DNA from: Cellulophaga tyrosinoxydans
GTDB taxonomy: Bacteria; Bacteroidota; Bacteroidia; Flavobacteriales; Flavobacteriaceae
Reading direction: 5' to 3'
Assembly: GCF_900176415.1 (NCBI RefSeq)
Contig: NZ_FWXO01000002.1
Coordinates: forward strand, 62,001 to 126,000
DNA length: 64,000 nucleotides
This document shows, piece by piece, positions 54,152-63,605 of this stretch. The notes below the pieces were generated by a model, which had not been told where the DNA came from, did not search any database, and worked only from the letters and a program-made list of their open reading frames with translations. The position numbers were made by a program, and so were the translations under genes. Numbering within the stretch: the stretch's first letter is position 1; each line of letters starts with the position of its first letter.

Positions 54152-54496
54152 AGAAAATAGCCCTGAAATAGCCTGAGAAGTTATTAACGTTTGGTTAAGA
54201 AATGATATAATTAATGCAAATAATTGCTGCTATTATTAACAACAAATTTACCTATTTATCTAATACCATTGTATTTGAAAGTTAAATACTTAAAATAATT
54301 TATATTAAACAAAAAATCTATCACTATATTCTAAAATAATCAACAATTTTTAGTCGTAAAATACCACATTCAAAAAGCTTAATTTGTAATTTAAATCGAG
54401 AATAAATGATGAAATAATATTTGAAAAATATCCAAAAATATTCTTCTTTTATCATTTTATAAATAAATACATAAAAATAACTTCAGTACGTACTAA
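54152..54496. other. Intergenic region, no gene seen
   Basis: 345 bp of very AT-rich DNA between the nuclease promoter and the response-regulator gene. No ORF with coding character, no strong hairpin and no clear repeat was found. Confidence 0.7.
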
Positions 54497-55222
54497 TTAA
54501 AGCCCTAAAACAGAAAGAAAACTGGACTTATAACTTTCTCCAATCGGAATTCTTATATCGTTTATTACTATTCTATTGCGCTGTACTGTTTTAATAAAAT
54601 TTACATTAACGATAAAGGATTTATGCACTCTTAAAAATTGATTAGCAGGAAGTTTATCCAACAATTCTTTAAAATTCATTAGTGTCAAAACAGTTTTATT
54701 GGTGTCTTTAATATGAATTTTTAAATAATCTTTTAAACCTTGCACATACTCAATATCATCTAGATTTATTTTAATACTCTCGTATTCGGCTTTTACAAAA
54801 ATGAATTTTTTAGATTCACTAATTTCTCCTGTTGATGAAAATACATTTCCTTCCATAGGCTTATCATTTTTAGATAATAACTCTTTAGCTCGTGAAATTG
54901 CTTTAATAAATCGATGATACGGTATAGGTTTTACCAAATAATCTACCGCATTTAGCTCAAAACCTTCAACTGCATATTGCGAGTAAGCTGTGGTAAAAAT
55001 AAAAAGTGGCTTATTATCAAGTGATGTTATAAAATCAATTCCGCTAATTTGTGGCATCTGAATATCACAAAAGAGCAAATCAACCTTTTTCTCTTTAATA
55101 GCGGAGATTGCATCAAGCGGATTGGTATAAGCCCCCACCACTTCAATAAACTCTAGTTTATCGCAATAATCTTGAATAATTTCAATTGCTAAAGGTTCAT
55201 CATCGATAATAATACATTTCAT
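54497..55222 (-). CDS. LytTR-family response regulator
   Basis: A 241-residue regulator: a receiver domain (1-120) with phosphoacceptor aspartate in LLFCDIQMP and acidic pair DDEPLA, then a LytTR DNA-binding domain (about 140-241; FIFVKAEYESIKI, RVHKSFIVNV). LytTR proteins bind direct repeats near promoters. The ATG at 55222 (MKCIIIDDEP) is used because it gives the standard receiver N-terminus; 55252 would add ten residues. It starts 2 bp after the partner kinase gene ends. Confidence 0.94.
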   Translation of the reverse strand: MKCIIIDDEPLAIEIIQDYCDKLEFIEVVGAYTNPLDAISAIKEKKVDLLFCDIQMPQISGIDFITSLDNKPLFIFTTAYSQYAVEGFELNAVDYLVKPIPYHRFIKAISRAKELLSKNDKPMEGNVFSSTGEISESKKFIFVKAEYESIKINLDDIEYVQGLKDYLKIHIKDTNKTVLTLMNFKELLDKLPANQFLRVHKSFIVNVNFIKTVQRNRIVINDIRIPIGESYKSSFLSVLGL

Positions 55223-55224
55223 AA

Positions 55225-56256
55225 TTATAATTTTAAGGTAAGCCGTACGCAATAATTTTCTCCATCATTCTCTACAAATAATTCATGAGAATTTGGATAT
55301 AAAATGTTTAATCTATTTTTAATATTTTGCAAACCCACACCCGAATTACTAGGCTCTTTTTGAAATACTCCAATTTTATTTATGATACTAAAATGAAGCG
55401 ATTCTGTAAAGATAGATAGGTTAATTTTTACATTTGTTTTTCCTTTAAAATCTGTACCATACTTAAATGCATTTTCAATAAAGGATATAAAAAGTAACGG
55501 TGCTATTGCCTTATTGCGTTCTTCACCAGAAATTTTTAAACTAACGTTTTCACTATCCGACAATCGTAATCTCTGTAACTGCACATAGCTTTTAATATAT
55601 TCTAGCTCTTTGGACAAAGGCACTAGGTCTTTATCTGCTTCGTAGAGCATATAACGCATTAGCTCCGATAAATTAATAATTGATTCAGATGTATTTGGTG
55701 ATTTTTTTACTGATAAAGCATATATGGCGTTTAAAGAATTAAAAAGAAAATGCGGATTTAATTGGGTCTTTAAAAATTGCAATTCGGAATTTACTTTTTC
55801 ATTTTCTATAATTTTCCTTACATCTTCATTACGTTTCCACTCTATATAAATTCTTAATAATGAACTAATTACAAACGGAATTCCGAATGTAATTACAGAC
55901 ATAAACCACCTTCTAAATTCAGGTAATTCTGGTCTTAAATTATGCTCCTGTATAGCAGGGTTTTCAACAGACAATGCTATGATACTATTAAACAAATTGA
56001 CTATTAAACCACAAATAATAAGTAAAACTGCTGACATTACTATGTAATTAACAGTCTTCTTTTGAAGTAAAATTTTAGGAATTAAATAATAATAATTAAT
56101 GTAAAATATTACGGTAGCCAATAGTAATCTTACCAATAAATCTGGGGGAATTGGTCTCTCTTGTGTAATAAACGGATACAATAAAAGCCCATAGAAAAAC
56201 ACCCATAATATGCTATGGATAAGAAATTTTAAAAGGCCTTTTTTTGTAATGTGCAT
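55225..56256 (-). CDS. LytS/YpdA-type sensor histidine kinase
   Basis: A 343-residue membrane kinase. Four transmembrane helices (about 8-30, 38-58, 69-95, 117-135) precede a His_kinase domain (PF06580) with the phosphoacceptor H169 in LNPHFLFNSLNAI. The ATP-binding N and G boxes are ENAFKYG and GVGLQNIKNRL. No large external sensor domain is present, so the signal is probably sensed in the membrane. It pairs with the LytTR regulator and follows the DUF4907 gene by 18 bp. Confidence 0.93.
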   Translation of the reverse strand: MHITKKGLLKFLIHSILWVFFYGLLLYPFITQERPIPPDLLVRLLLATVIFYINYYYLIPKILLQKKTVNYIVMSAVLLIICGLIVNLFNSIIALSVENPAIQEHNLRPELPEFRRWFMSVITFGIPFVISSLLRIYIEWKRNEDVRKIIENEKVNSELQFLKTQLNPHFLFNSLNAIYALSVKKSPNTSESIINLSELMRYMLYEADKDLVPLSKELEYIKSYVQLQRLRLSDSENVSLKISGEERNKAIAPLLFISFIENAFKYGTDFKGKTNVKINLSIFTESLHFSIINKIGVFQKEPSNSGVGLQNIKNRLNILYPNSHELFVENDGENYCVRLTLKL

Positions 56257-56274
56257 ATATTAAACTATCATCAA

Positions 56275-56607
56275 TTACATTCTTATGTTCAAGTTGTTCA
56301 ATTCGTTAACAGTAACCACTGGACTTTCATTTTCAGTAATTTTTTCCATTACTAAATTTGCCACTTTCTGAGCATCTTTTTTAGTTACGAATGACTTTTC
56401 ACCTTGTATAGCCGGGATAAAGTTTTGTTTAATAAGGGTTTTATCGTATGTTTTTATGTAATAACCATAACCATTACCAACATTAAAAACCTCCGAATAT
56501 AAAGGTTTCTGAATGGTCAATGCTTGAAATAGTAAAACAACTAACACTATAAAATCAATTATGAGAGCTCCCAAAAGTATGGTCTTATTGCGTTTATCTA
56601 TTTTCAT
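56275..56607 (-). CDS. DUF4907 protein
   Basis: A 110-residue protein with one N-terminal membrane helix or signal anchor (about 9-29) and the DUF4907 domain, seen in GNGYGYYIKTYDKTLIKQNFIPAIQGEKSFVTKKDAQKVANLV. The family is common in Bacteroidota next to kelch-lipoprotein and LytS/LytTR genes. Function unknown. It is first in the run with the kinase and regulator. Confidence 0.82.
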   Translation of the reverse strand: MKIDKRNKTILLGALIIDFIVLVVLLFQALTIQKPLYSEVFNVGNGYGYYIKTYDKTLIKQNFIPAIQGEKSFVTKKDAQKVANLVMEKITENESPVVTVNELNNLNIRM

Positions 56608-56622
56608 TTATTAAAACTTTAA

Positions 56623-56658
56623 GAAAAAAGGGATTGTCTAGACTATTCCAATCCCTTT
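56623..56658 (-). terminator. Intrinsic terminator after the kelch gene
   Basis: Perfect 10-bp stem AAAGGGATTG (56627-56636) / CAATCCCTTT (56649-56658), 12-nt loop. On the minus strand the second arm is followed by a T-rich run. Confidence 0.85.
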
Positions 56659-56697
56659 AAAATTAATAACTCAAAACTACACTTATTACTAACTTAA

Positions 56698-57699
56698 TTA
56701 ATCTTCATCATCATATTCCGCAAATGGGAAAAACTCGCTTAAATCATCTAGATATAGGGTTCCAGAACGACCAAGTCCAACAAAAGCTCTTGATCCGTTT
56801 GAAAAATAAGCAGGATCTTGTCTTGTGGTTCCCTCGAAACTAGTTTTTAGCTCCCATGTATCTACAGATGGGTCATATTCCCAAACAGATGAACTAGCTC
56901 CTCCTCTTTCTCCACAAGCTATATATCCATATCCATTTAAAGCAAAGCCTGCTGCGTTGCTTCTTGTTATAGCATAGTCATCCTCTTCATCTAAATCTAA
57001 TTTTTGGGTCCAAACTTCAGAAGTAGGATCAAACACCCAGAAATCAGTTAAATAAACACCATTAGCTACACCAGTAGCCAAATAAGCTTTGTCATCTATA
57101 ATAAAGGATGTAGCTGCTCTTCTCTTATTGCCTCCAAATCCTACGAGTTCTGACCAAGCATCTGTACTCGGGTCATATTTCCAAAAATCTTTACGATCAT
57201 TATCGCCATCAAAACCAGTTCCAAAATACCCAAATCCGTTTAAGCCAAATGCCACTGCACTTCGCCTTGCTGTTGAAGGGAAATCTGCAATTTGAGTCCA
57301 TAGATTGGCACTTGGATCATAGGCATAAAAATCTGCTAATTCATCTAAGCCGTCATAACCCGACCCTATATAACCTTTATCATTAACGGCAAAACCTACC
57401 GCTGCATTACGTGCCACACCTGTAAAATCTGCCTTTTGAGACCAGTAATTACCATCCATATCATATGCCCAAAAAGATTTTAAATAATCATCGCCATCAT
57501 AACCAACACCCATATACCCTATGTTTCCAATAACAAAACTAGAAACACCACTTCGTGGACTACCATCAAAAACCGATCTTGTAATCCAATTACCTAGTTC
57601 ATCGTCATCATCATCACTGTTTGAGCAACTCGTTAGTAATGCCAACAATGCTAAACTCAAAATTGATATACTTTTAAACTTAAAATCTATTTCCTTCAT
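56698..57699 (-). CDS. Kelch-repeat lipoprotein
   Basis: A 333-residue surface or periplasmic lipoprotein. The ATG at 57699 (MKEIDFKFKSIS) is chosen because the lipoprotein signal ends LLTSC; an ATG at 57756 gives no signal. After an Asp-rich linker (SDDDDDELG), about six kelch blades of roughly 48 residues follow, with repeating GYIGSGYDG and FYAYDPSANLWTQ elements, forming a beta-propeller. It is ended by its own terminator, so it is a unit separate from DUF4907 and the kinase. Confidence 0.9.
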   Translation of the reverse strand: MKEIDFKFKSISILSLALLALLTSCSNSDDDDDELGNWITRSVFDGSPRSGVSSFVIGNIGYMGVGYDGDDYLKSFWAYDMDGNYWSQKADFTGVARNAAVGFAVNDKGYIGSGYDGLDELADFYAYDPSANLWTQIADFPSTARRSAVAFGLNGFGYFGTGFDGDNDRKDFWKYDPSTDAWSELVGFGGNKRRAATSFIIDDKAYLATGVANGVYLTDFWVFDPTSEVWTQKLDLDEEDDYAITRSNAAGFALNGYGYIACGERGGASSSVWEYDPSVDTWELKTSFEGTTRQDPAYFSNGSRAFVGLGRSGTLYLDDLSEFFPFAEYDDED

Positions 57700-57732
57700 A
57701 TGTAATTTTTTAAGGTTCCTTTTATTTCGAAT

Positions 57733-57740
57733 CAAAACTA
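57733..57740 (-). promoter_or_regulatory. -7 promoter box of the kelch gene
   Basis: Reads TAGTTTTG on the minus strand, exact TAnnTTTG match, 33 bp before the start. Confidence 0.5.
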
Positions 57741-57874
57741 AAGTGACACGAGGCATAAATAAAACAGAATAGATGAAGCACTAGTTTTAACATATAAACT
57801 GGTCGAATTAATCTACCAATAGCGTCTAGATTTTTATAGTATAAATTAGGGTATTTGTCTCAAAAAAAAGTGGG

Positions 57875-57897
57875 TTGGTCTATTCCACTATTGGTCT
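57875..57897. promoter_or_regulatory. Direct repeat TTGGTCT, possible LytTR operator
   Basis: TTGGTCT at 57875-57881 and again at 57891-57897 (16-bp period). The second copy supplies the -33 TTG of the DUF4270 promoter. A related CTATTGGTAG lies inverted at 57813-57822. Confidence 0.4.
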
Positions 57898-57911
57898 TTC
57901 AATGTCTCAAT

Positions 57912-57919
57912 TACATTTG
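57912..57919 (+). promoter_or_regulatory. -7 promoter box of the DUF4270 gene
   Basis: TACATTTG, exact TAnnTTTG match, with TTG at 57891-57893 about 18 bp upstream. Confidence 0.5.
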
Positions 57920-57933
57920 AGGAAAATTTGAAT

Positions 57934-59268
57934 ATGACATACAAAGTGCGCCTTTTGGGTTTATTAGTATTTATAGGACTAGCAGTAAGCTGCAGTACCG
58001 ATTCTTATAATACGTCTGATTTTATAGCTGGTGATGCTTTTACTAGCAGTAATATTAGGGTTGTTCTCGTTGATACTATGACAGTAGAAGTTTCTACAAT
58101 AAAATTTGATAGAATCAACACAGGATCTTCCTCTAGAGTTTTAATTGGGCAGTATGTAGATCCTATTTTCGGTACAGTTCGCAGTGCGAATTATTCTGGA
58201 TTTCTTCCCAATTCGTATTATATATCTACAGATGCTAAGTACGATAGTATTGTACTTTTTTTAAAATATGATGGGTATTATTACAACGATACTACAAAGA
58301 CGAATAGCATACAAGTAAAACGATTAATTGAAAATTTTAATCCAGATGAAGATGATTATTTCTACAATACAAGTACGGTTGCTTCTAGTGACGAAATTAT
58401 AGGAACTTTAAGCTATAGCCCTCGACCACAATCCACAGATTCTTTACAAATAAAACTTTCTGATAACTTAGGAATCGAATTCTTTAATAACCTACAAAAC
58501 AAGGTAATTACCAATACGGCAGAATTTACTAGCAAATTTAAAGGACTAAGTATTCAACCAGGAAATGAAGATAATGGCTCTGTTGTTGGTTTTGAAAAAA
58601 GCACTTCCACTTTTTTCATGCGCCTTTACTATTCCACAGCTGAAGAAACAGATATAGTACAGAGTTATACAGATATTTCCTTGAATAGCACCGATAGCCC
58701 AAATCCGTTTTTTAATCAAATTTCAGCTGAAAATCCTATTTCCTATTTACAAGAATTAACCAATGGTGAAATGAGCCTTAGTAGTTCTAAAAGCAATAAT
58801 CAAAGCTACATACAATCTGGTACTGGTTATGCTACAACTATAGAATTACCCTATTTAAAAACAATTAAAAATATAGGCGGTCAAGGAACGCTATTAAAAG
58901 CTGCTCTTAAAATAAAACCTGTGCTAGGTTCGTATAATGATTTTTTAATACTAAGAGATTATTTCACAGTTTATCAAGTTGATTCTAATAATGAAATTAT
59001 CCAACAGCTTAACGCAACAGATGGTTCTGCACTAAGTGCTTTACTTAATACAGCAAACCAAGAGTATAATGATGTTTATTATGAAATTTCTTTAACAAGC
59101 TATATTGAAAATATACTAACTACTGACCTAAATTCTAACAACACTTTATTGCTCATACCAGAAAATTATAACGCTACCGTAGACCGATTTATTCTAAATG
59201 GAACAAACAACACTAATTACAAAACAGTACTTGAACTTACCTATGCCGTATATGATGAAAATAACTAG
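57934..59268 (+). CDS. DUF4270 family lipoprotein
   Basis: A 444-residue lipoprotein. The signal peptide ends LAVSC; the mature protein begins with the conserved DUF4270 pattern, here IRVVLVDTMTVEVSTIKFDRINTGSS and VGQYVDPIFG-like residues. The family is confined to Bacteroidota; function is unknown. The ATG at 57934 is preferred; a TTG two codons upstream is possible. A GAGGA Shine-Dalgarno-like site is 10 nt before the ATG. Its end overlaps the next gene. Confidence 0.87.
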   Translation: MTYKVRLLGLLVFIGLAVSCSTDSYNTSDFIAGDAFTSSNIRVVLVDTMTVEVSTIKFDRINTGSSSRVLIGQYVDPIFGTVRSANYSGFLPNSYYISTDAKYDSIVLFLKYDGYYYNDTTKTNSIQVKRLIENFNPDEDDYFYNTSTVASSDEIIGTLSYSPRPQSTDSLQIKLSDNLGIEFFNNLQNKVITNTAEFTSKFKGLSIQPGNEDNGSVVGFEKSTSTFFMRLYYSTAEETDIVQSYTDISLNSTDSPNPFFNQISAENPISYLQELTNGEMSLSSSKSNNQSYIQSGTGYATTIELPYLKTIKNIGGQGTLLKAALKIKPVLGSYNDFLILRDYFTVYQVDSNNEIIQQLNATDGSALSALLNTANQEYNDVYYEISLTSYIENILTTDLNSNNTLLLIPENYNATVDRFILNGTNNTNYKTVLELTYAVYDENN

Positions 59269-60514
59269 AAAACGCTATTTATTTATTACACTTTTTACGC
59301 TGCTTTTATACCAATATAGTATTGCACAATCAGAAGCCTTAACAAGCTCTCCTTATTCCTTATACGGACTTGGAATTATAAACCAGACAAGTATTGGTAA
59401 ATCCAATGCATTAGGATACACTGGTATAGCACGGAAAACAGCAACAGAGATAAATAATTTAAATCCGGCAAACTATGCGCTTATTCCTCAAAATTCTTTT
59501 TTTTATGATATTGGCGTTACTGGTGAACTAAATAATTATAGTAATAGGGCTTATAATGAAAAGAAAGCCAATGTTAATTTTTCTAATCTTGCATTTGCAT
59601 TTAGAATATCGGAAGGTCTTGGTGCTGGAATAAGTATGGTGCCTTATAGTGATGTGGGTTATACCTTAGTAGGCATACAATCTAATATTGAAGGTAGTAC
59701 TGAAACTTTTGAAAGTTCTGTTACTGGGTTAGGGTCATTAAGTGATTTAAAATTTAATATTGGGTATTCCATTTCGAATAAAATAAGATTTGGACTTACA
59801 GCGTCATTTTTATTTGGAAATATTGAAGAGAATGAATCTTTTAGTCTATCCACAAGTTCTTTAAGTTTAACGGAAACTACCAATTACAATGGAGTTAGAT
59901 TTGGGTTTGGCGCTCAGTATGATGTAAATGATAAAATTAGTATTGGTAGTACCGTACAATTGCCAACAAGTTTAAATGCTAGCTTAGACCGTTCCGTTAC
60001 TAAAATTATAAATAGTACCACCGAAATTGAAGTAGAAACTAATGAGAACGATTCAGCAAGTAATTTTGATTTACCATTAGAATTTGGATTTGGATTACAT
60101 GCTAACCTTACTAAATCATTCGCTTTAAGTGCAGATTATAAAAAGAATTTTTGGGACGCTACTGACCAGTCTGAATTAGCGGGCACCTATGCTGATCAGG
60201 ATATTTTTGGTTTCGGTTTTGAGTATATAAAAAATAAGGAGAGTTTTAAATTTACCGATAGAATTAATTACCGTTTAGGCTATAATTATGACAATGGTTA
60301 TTTAAAAGTGAACAACCAAAAAGTTGATGGCTACAATATTACAGCAGGTATTGGTTTGCCTGTAAGCTTACATTCTAATTCAATCATTAATTTTTCCTAT
60401 AGCTACGGCTCAAAGGGGCGAATAGATAATGTTTTAATAAAAGAAAACTATCATTTATTTACCTTAAATATGAGTTTGGAAGATTTATGGTTTAGACAAC
60501 GAAAAATTAACTAA
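59252..60514 (+). CDS. Outer-membrane beta-barrel protein (OmpP1/FadL-like)
   Basis: About 420 residues with a signal peptide (MKITRKRYLFITLFTLLLYQ to IAQ) and repeated amphipathic strands, as in GFGAQYDVNDKISIGSTVQLP and FALSADYKKNFW, typical of FadL/OmpP1-type transporters. The start is one of two adjacent ATGs at 59252 or 59255, inside the DUF4270 gene; this coupling suggests a joint role at the outer membrane. The 3' end overlaps the convergent EamA gene by 8 bp. Confidence 0.72.
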   Translation: MMKITRKRYLFITLFTLLLYQYSIAQSEALTSSPYSLYGLGIINQTSIGKSNALGYTGIARKTATEINNLNPANYALIPQNSFFYDIGVTGELNNYSNRAYNEKKANVNFSNLAFAFRISEGLGAGISMVPYSDVGYTLVGIQSNIEGSTETFESSVTGLGSLSDLKFNIGYSISNKIRFGLTASFLFGNIEENESFSLSTSSLSLTETTNYNGVRFGFGAQYDVNDKISIGSTVQLPTSLNASLDRSVTKIINSTTEIEVETNENDSASNFDLPLEFGFGLHANLTKSFALSADYKKNFWDATDQSELAGTYADQDIFGFGFEYIKNKESFKFTDRINYRLGYNYDNGYLKVNNQKVDGYNITAGIGLPVSLHSNSIINFSYSYGSKGRIDNVLIKENYHLFTLNMSLEDLWFRQRKIN

Positions 60515-61349
60515 CACGCGACTTATACATTGCATTTAATATAAGCCCACCAATGATCATAAAAATACCTAATAAACTCCAGAGCGTATAAATTTCATTA
60601 AACCATAATAGGCCTACGGTAACGGTAAAAAGCACCTCTATATACTTTAAAGGTGCTACTTGGTTTGTGGTAGCTGACTGAAAAGCTTTAGTCATATACA
60701 ACTGCCCAAAATAACCAAATATTCCTAACCCCAATAATAAAATCCACTCTGTGCCTACTGGCCGAACCCAGTTAAAAATTGTTAGTATACCACCAACAAA
60801 AGTGGCAATCATCATAAAATAATTCACCACAACCACAGGATGATCTTGCTTACCAATTTTACTAATCGTAACATACACCAACCCACTAAAAAAGGCAGCT
60901 AAGATTATAAGGATTAATCCAAAACTATCTAAGGTTCCGTCAAAACCTTTTAAAATTAAAACACCTCCAAATGCGATTCCAAAAAAGATCCATTGCATGA
61001 ATTTCACTTTTTCTTTTAAAAGAAAAATCGCAAAAAAAGCTGCAAATATTGGCGCAATATATCGCAAAGAAACCGCGGTTCCCATGGTAAGATATTTGAG
61101 AGACATAAAGAATAGAGTCATAGACGTTACTCCTGCTAAGCCTCTATAAATCAGTAATTTTCTTCTATTTCCTAGAATGGGAATTTTCTTAATGGTTAAA
61201 TAAGACATGGTTAAAATTAAAGTTCCCAATGACCTAAAAAAAACCAATTCATAAGCCGGTAAATGCACTAGATATTTTACAGTGGCATTCATGAAAGTGA
61301 ATGACAATGTACTGATAACCATATACATCAATGCTTTTTTAAAATCCAT
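60507..61349 (-). CDS. EamA/DMT family transporter
   Basis: A 280-residue inner-membrane protein with ten predicted helices forming two EamA repeats (about 5-135 and 147-275). Family-typical stretches are FFRSLGTLILTM and PLKYIEVLFTVTVGLLWFNE. The substrate is unknown; relatives export amino acids or purines. It follows the radical SAM gene on the same strand after 25 bp. Confidence 0.88.
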   Translation of the reverse strand: MDFKKALMYMVISTLSFTFMNATVKYLVHLPAYELVFFRSLGTLILTMSYLTIKKIPILGNRRKLLIYRGLAGVTSMTLFFMSLKYLTMGTAVSLRYIAPIFAAFFAIFLLKEKVKFMQWIFFGIAFGGVLILKGFDGTLDSFGLILIILAAFFSGLVYVTISKIGKQDHPVVVVNYFMMIATFVGGILTIFNWVRPVGTEWILLLGLGIFGYFGQLYMTKAFQSATTNQVAPLKYIEVLFTVTVGLLWFNEIYTLWSLLGIFMIIGGLILNAMYKSRVS

Positions 61350-61374
61350 TCAATATTTCTTTATGGGCAGAAAA

Positions 61375-63573
61375 TTATAATGTTAGTAGCCCAATTTCTT
61401 TTACTGTTTGTATTGGCTTAGAAAACCAAAACAACTCAAAATTTTCTAATGTAGTTTCAAAATCGGTTTTTAATGCTGCCAAGGTATTTTGCTGACCATC
61501 AATAATTTGTAAACTTTTAAGCTGCTCAAAAAACCATTCGCCTACAGTCTTCTCCAACATAATAACATGTACCTTTCTTTTATCATGAAAACTCAATTTT
61601 AATTGCTCCCATGATTGTCCTTTTTTTGATTTTGTTACAATTTCTACTTCTGGTATAGAACCTAACCAAAGAATTTTAGCTGTTGGTTTTATTTTAAAAT
61701 CCAACGGAGTCTGCAATGAATTCTCAATAAAATTTTTAGGTATTTGCGTTTTAGGAATTTTAAAATCGAACCATTGTTGTAATGGTGTTTCAAAGCCAAT
61801 ACCATGCATATAATTGAATAACGATTTTTTTAAACCAAAACTAAATTTAGCATGGTCTATCCCTGTCGCATCTTTAAAATCTATATCATTATTTGCAAAG
61901 GTAATTTCTTTTAAATCAGGAATTACACCAAACTCTGCTGGAGCAAGACCTATTGGACTATGCGCTGTTAGTGCAAACTGATGCCAAAAAGCAGATTGTA
62001 ACACTCCAATTTGGAATAACTGACGTACCATTTCAAGACTATCGATAGTTTCTTGCTCGGTTTGGGTTGGATAGCCATACATTAGATACGAATGAACCAT
62101 AATATTGGCTTTAGTAAAATTACGAGTAACTTGTGCTACTTGAGTTACCGTTACGCCTTTATCAATCAATTTTAATAATCGGTCCGAGGCTACTTCCAAA
62201 CCGCCTGAAACGGCAATACAACCTGATGCTTTTAACAAAAAGCAAAGATCTGCGGTAAAGTTTTTTTCAAAGCGAATATTCGTCCACCAAGTAACTATTA
62301 GTTTTCGTTTAATAATTTCTAAAGCTAAAGTCTTCATTAAAGACGGTGGTGCCGCTTCATCTACAAAATGGAATCCGTTTTCACCGGTTTTGCTTATTAA
62401 TTCTTCCATTCTATCAACAAGCAGGGTTGCGGCAATAGGTTCGTATATTTTTATATAATCAAGTGATATATCACAAAAAGTACATTTCCCCCAATAGCAA
62501 CCATGCGCCATGGTTAGCTTATTCCAGCGACCATCGCTCCATAAACTATGCATAGGATTGGCTATTTCAATAACAGAGATGTATTTGTTTAAATATAAAT
62601 CGGTATAATCTGGAGTACCAACCTCACTCTGTTTGTAATCTGGTTTATTACAGTTGTTACTGTACACCACTTTGTTATTTTGTAGTAAAAACGTCCGTTT
62701 AAACTGCTGCTCTTTTGCAATATTATTTGAGAGGGAATTAATTAATAATTCTATTGGTAATTCGCCATCATCCAGAGTAATAAAATCGAAAAACTCAAAT
62801 ACTCTTTTGTCAGAAACTGATCGCAATTCGGTATTTGCAAAACCGCCTCCCATTGCGATTTTTATACTTGGAAAATTCTTTTTTATATATTGAGCACATC
62901 GAAAGGCACTATACAAATTTCCAGGAAATGGTACTGAAAAGCACACTAATTTTGGTTGAAGTTTTGCTATTTTTTCGTGCAATAAAGCTAAGGTAATTTG
63001 ATCTATATAGGTCAGTTCTTTATGAAGACTATCATATATTTCATCAAAGGAATTTGCACTTCGCCCCAAGCGTTCAGCGTAACGGCTAAAGCCAAAATTG
63101 GCATCTACACATTCTATTATAAAATCTGATAAATCTTCTAGATATAACGTAGCTAAATGTTTGGCCTTATCATGTAATCCCATCTCTCCAAAAGCCCAAT
63201 GCAGATCATCTAATTGCTGAAAACGGGAAGCTTGTGGCAAAAAACCATCGGTACATATTTGTCTTGCAAAAGTGGCATTGTTACCTTGTAAAAAAGCAAT
63301 TACAGCATCTAAGGTATTTAAATAAGATTCCTTTAAAGCAAAAATACGTTTACTATTATCCGTGAGAATGGTATTCTTTTGCTCTGCATGGGCAAACACT
63401 TTGGTGAACTGTTCTTTTGAAAATAATTCAATAATAACTTCTATACCTAAATCAATTTGAAACGAAGAAATATTCTTTGTATTCAAAAAACCCTTTAAAT
63501 ATGCCGTTGCAGGATAAGGCGTATTTAATTGTGTAAATGGCGGAGTTATTAATAAAATATCTTTCAAATGCAA
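61375..63573 (-). CDS. B12-binding domain radical SAM protein
   Basis: A 732-residue protein. The N-terminal part (about 1-300) has a cobalamin-binding-type Rossmann pattern (KLVCFSVPFPGNLYSAFRCAQYI, IKIAMGGGFANTEL). The radical SAM core begins at HGC359YWGKC364TFC367. That is C-x4-C-x2-C, one residue longer than the common CxxxCxxC. SGGLEVASDRLL and MVHSYLMYGYPTQTEQET are further core motifs. Such enzymes catalyse methylations or rearrangements; the substrate is unknown. It follows the dus gene after 32 bp. Confidence 0.88.
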   Translation of the reverse strand: MHLKDILLITPPFTQLNTPYPATAYLKGFLNTKNISSFQIDLGIEVIIELFSKEQFTKVFAHAEQKNTILTDNSKRIFALKESYLNTLDAVIAFLQGNNATFARQICTDGFLPQASRFQQLDDLHWAFGEMGLHDKAKHLATLYLEDLSDFIIECVDANFGFSRYAERLGRSANSFDEIYDSLHKELTYIDQITLALLHEKIAKLQPKLVCFSVPFPGNLYSAFRCAQYIKKNFPSIKIAMGGGFANTELRSVSDKRVFEFFDFITLDDGELPIELLINSLSNNIAKEQQFKRTFLLQNNKVVYSNNCNKPDYKQSEVGTPDYTDLYLNKYISVIEIANPMHSLWSDGRWNKLTMAHGCYWGKCTFCDISLDYIKIYEPIAATLLVDRMEELISKTGENGFHFVDEAAPPSLMKTLALEIIKRKLIVTWWTNIRFEKNFTADLCFLLKASGCIAVSGGLEVASDRLLKLIDKGVTVTQVAQVTRNFTKANIMVHSYLMYGYPTQTEQETIDSLEMVRQLFQIGVLQSAFWHQFALTAHSPIGLAPAEFGVIPDLKEITFANNDIDFKDATGIDHAKFSFGLKKSLFNYMHGIGFETPLQQWFDFKIPKTQIPKNFIENSLQTPLDFKIKPTAKILWLGSIPEVEIVTKSKKGQSWEQLKLSFHDKRKVHVIMLEKTVGEWFFEQLKSLQIIDGQQNTLAALKTDFETTLENFELFWFSKPIQTVKEIGLLTL

Positions 63574-63605
63574 TATAAAATAAGTGGCAAAGGTAAGCCA
63601 TTACT

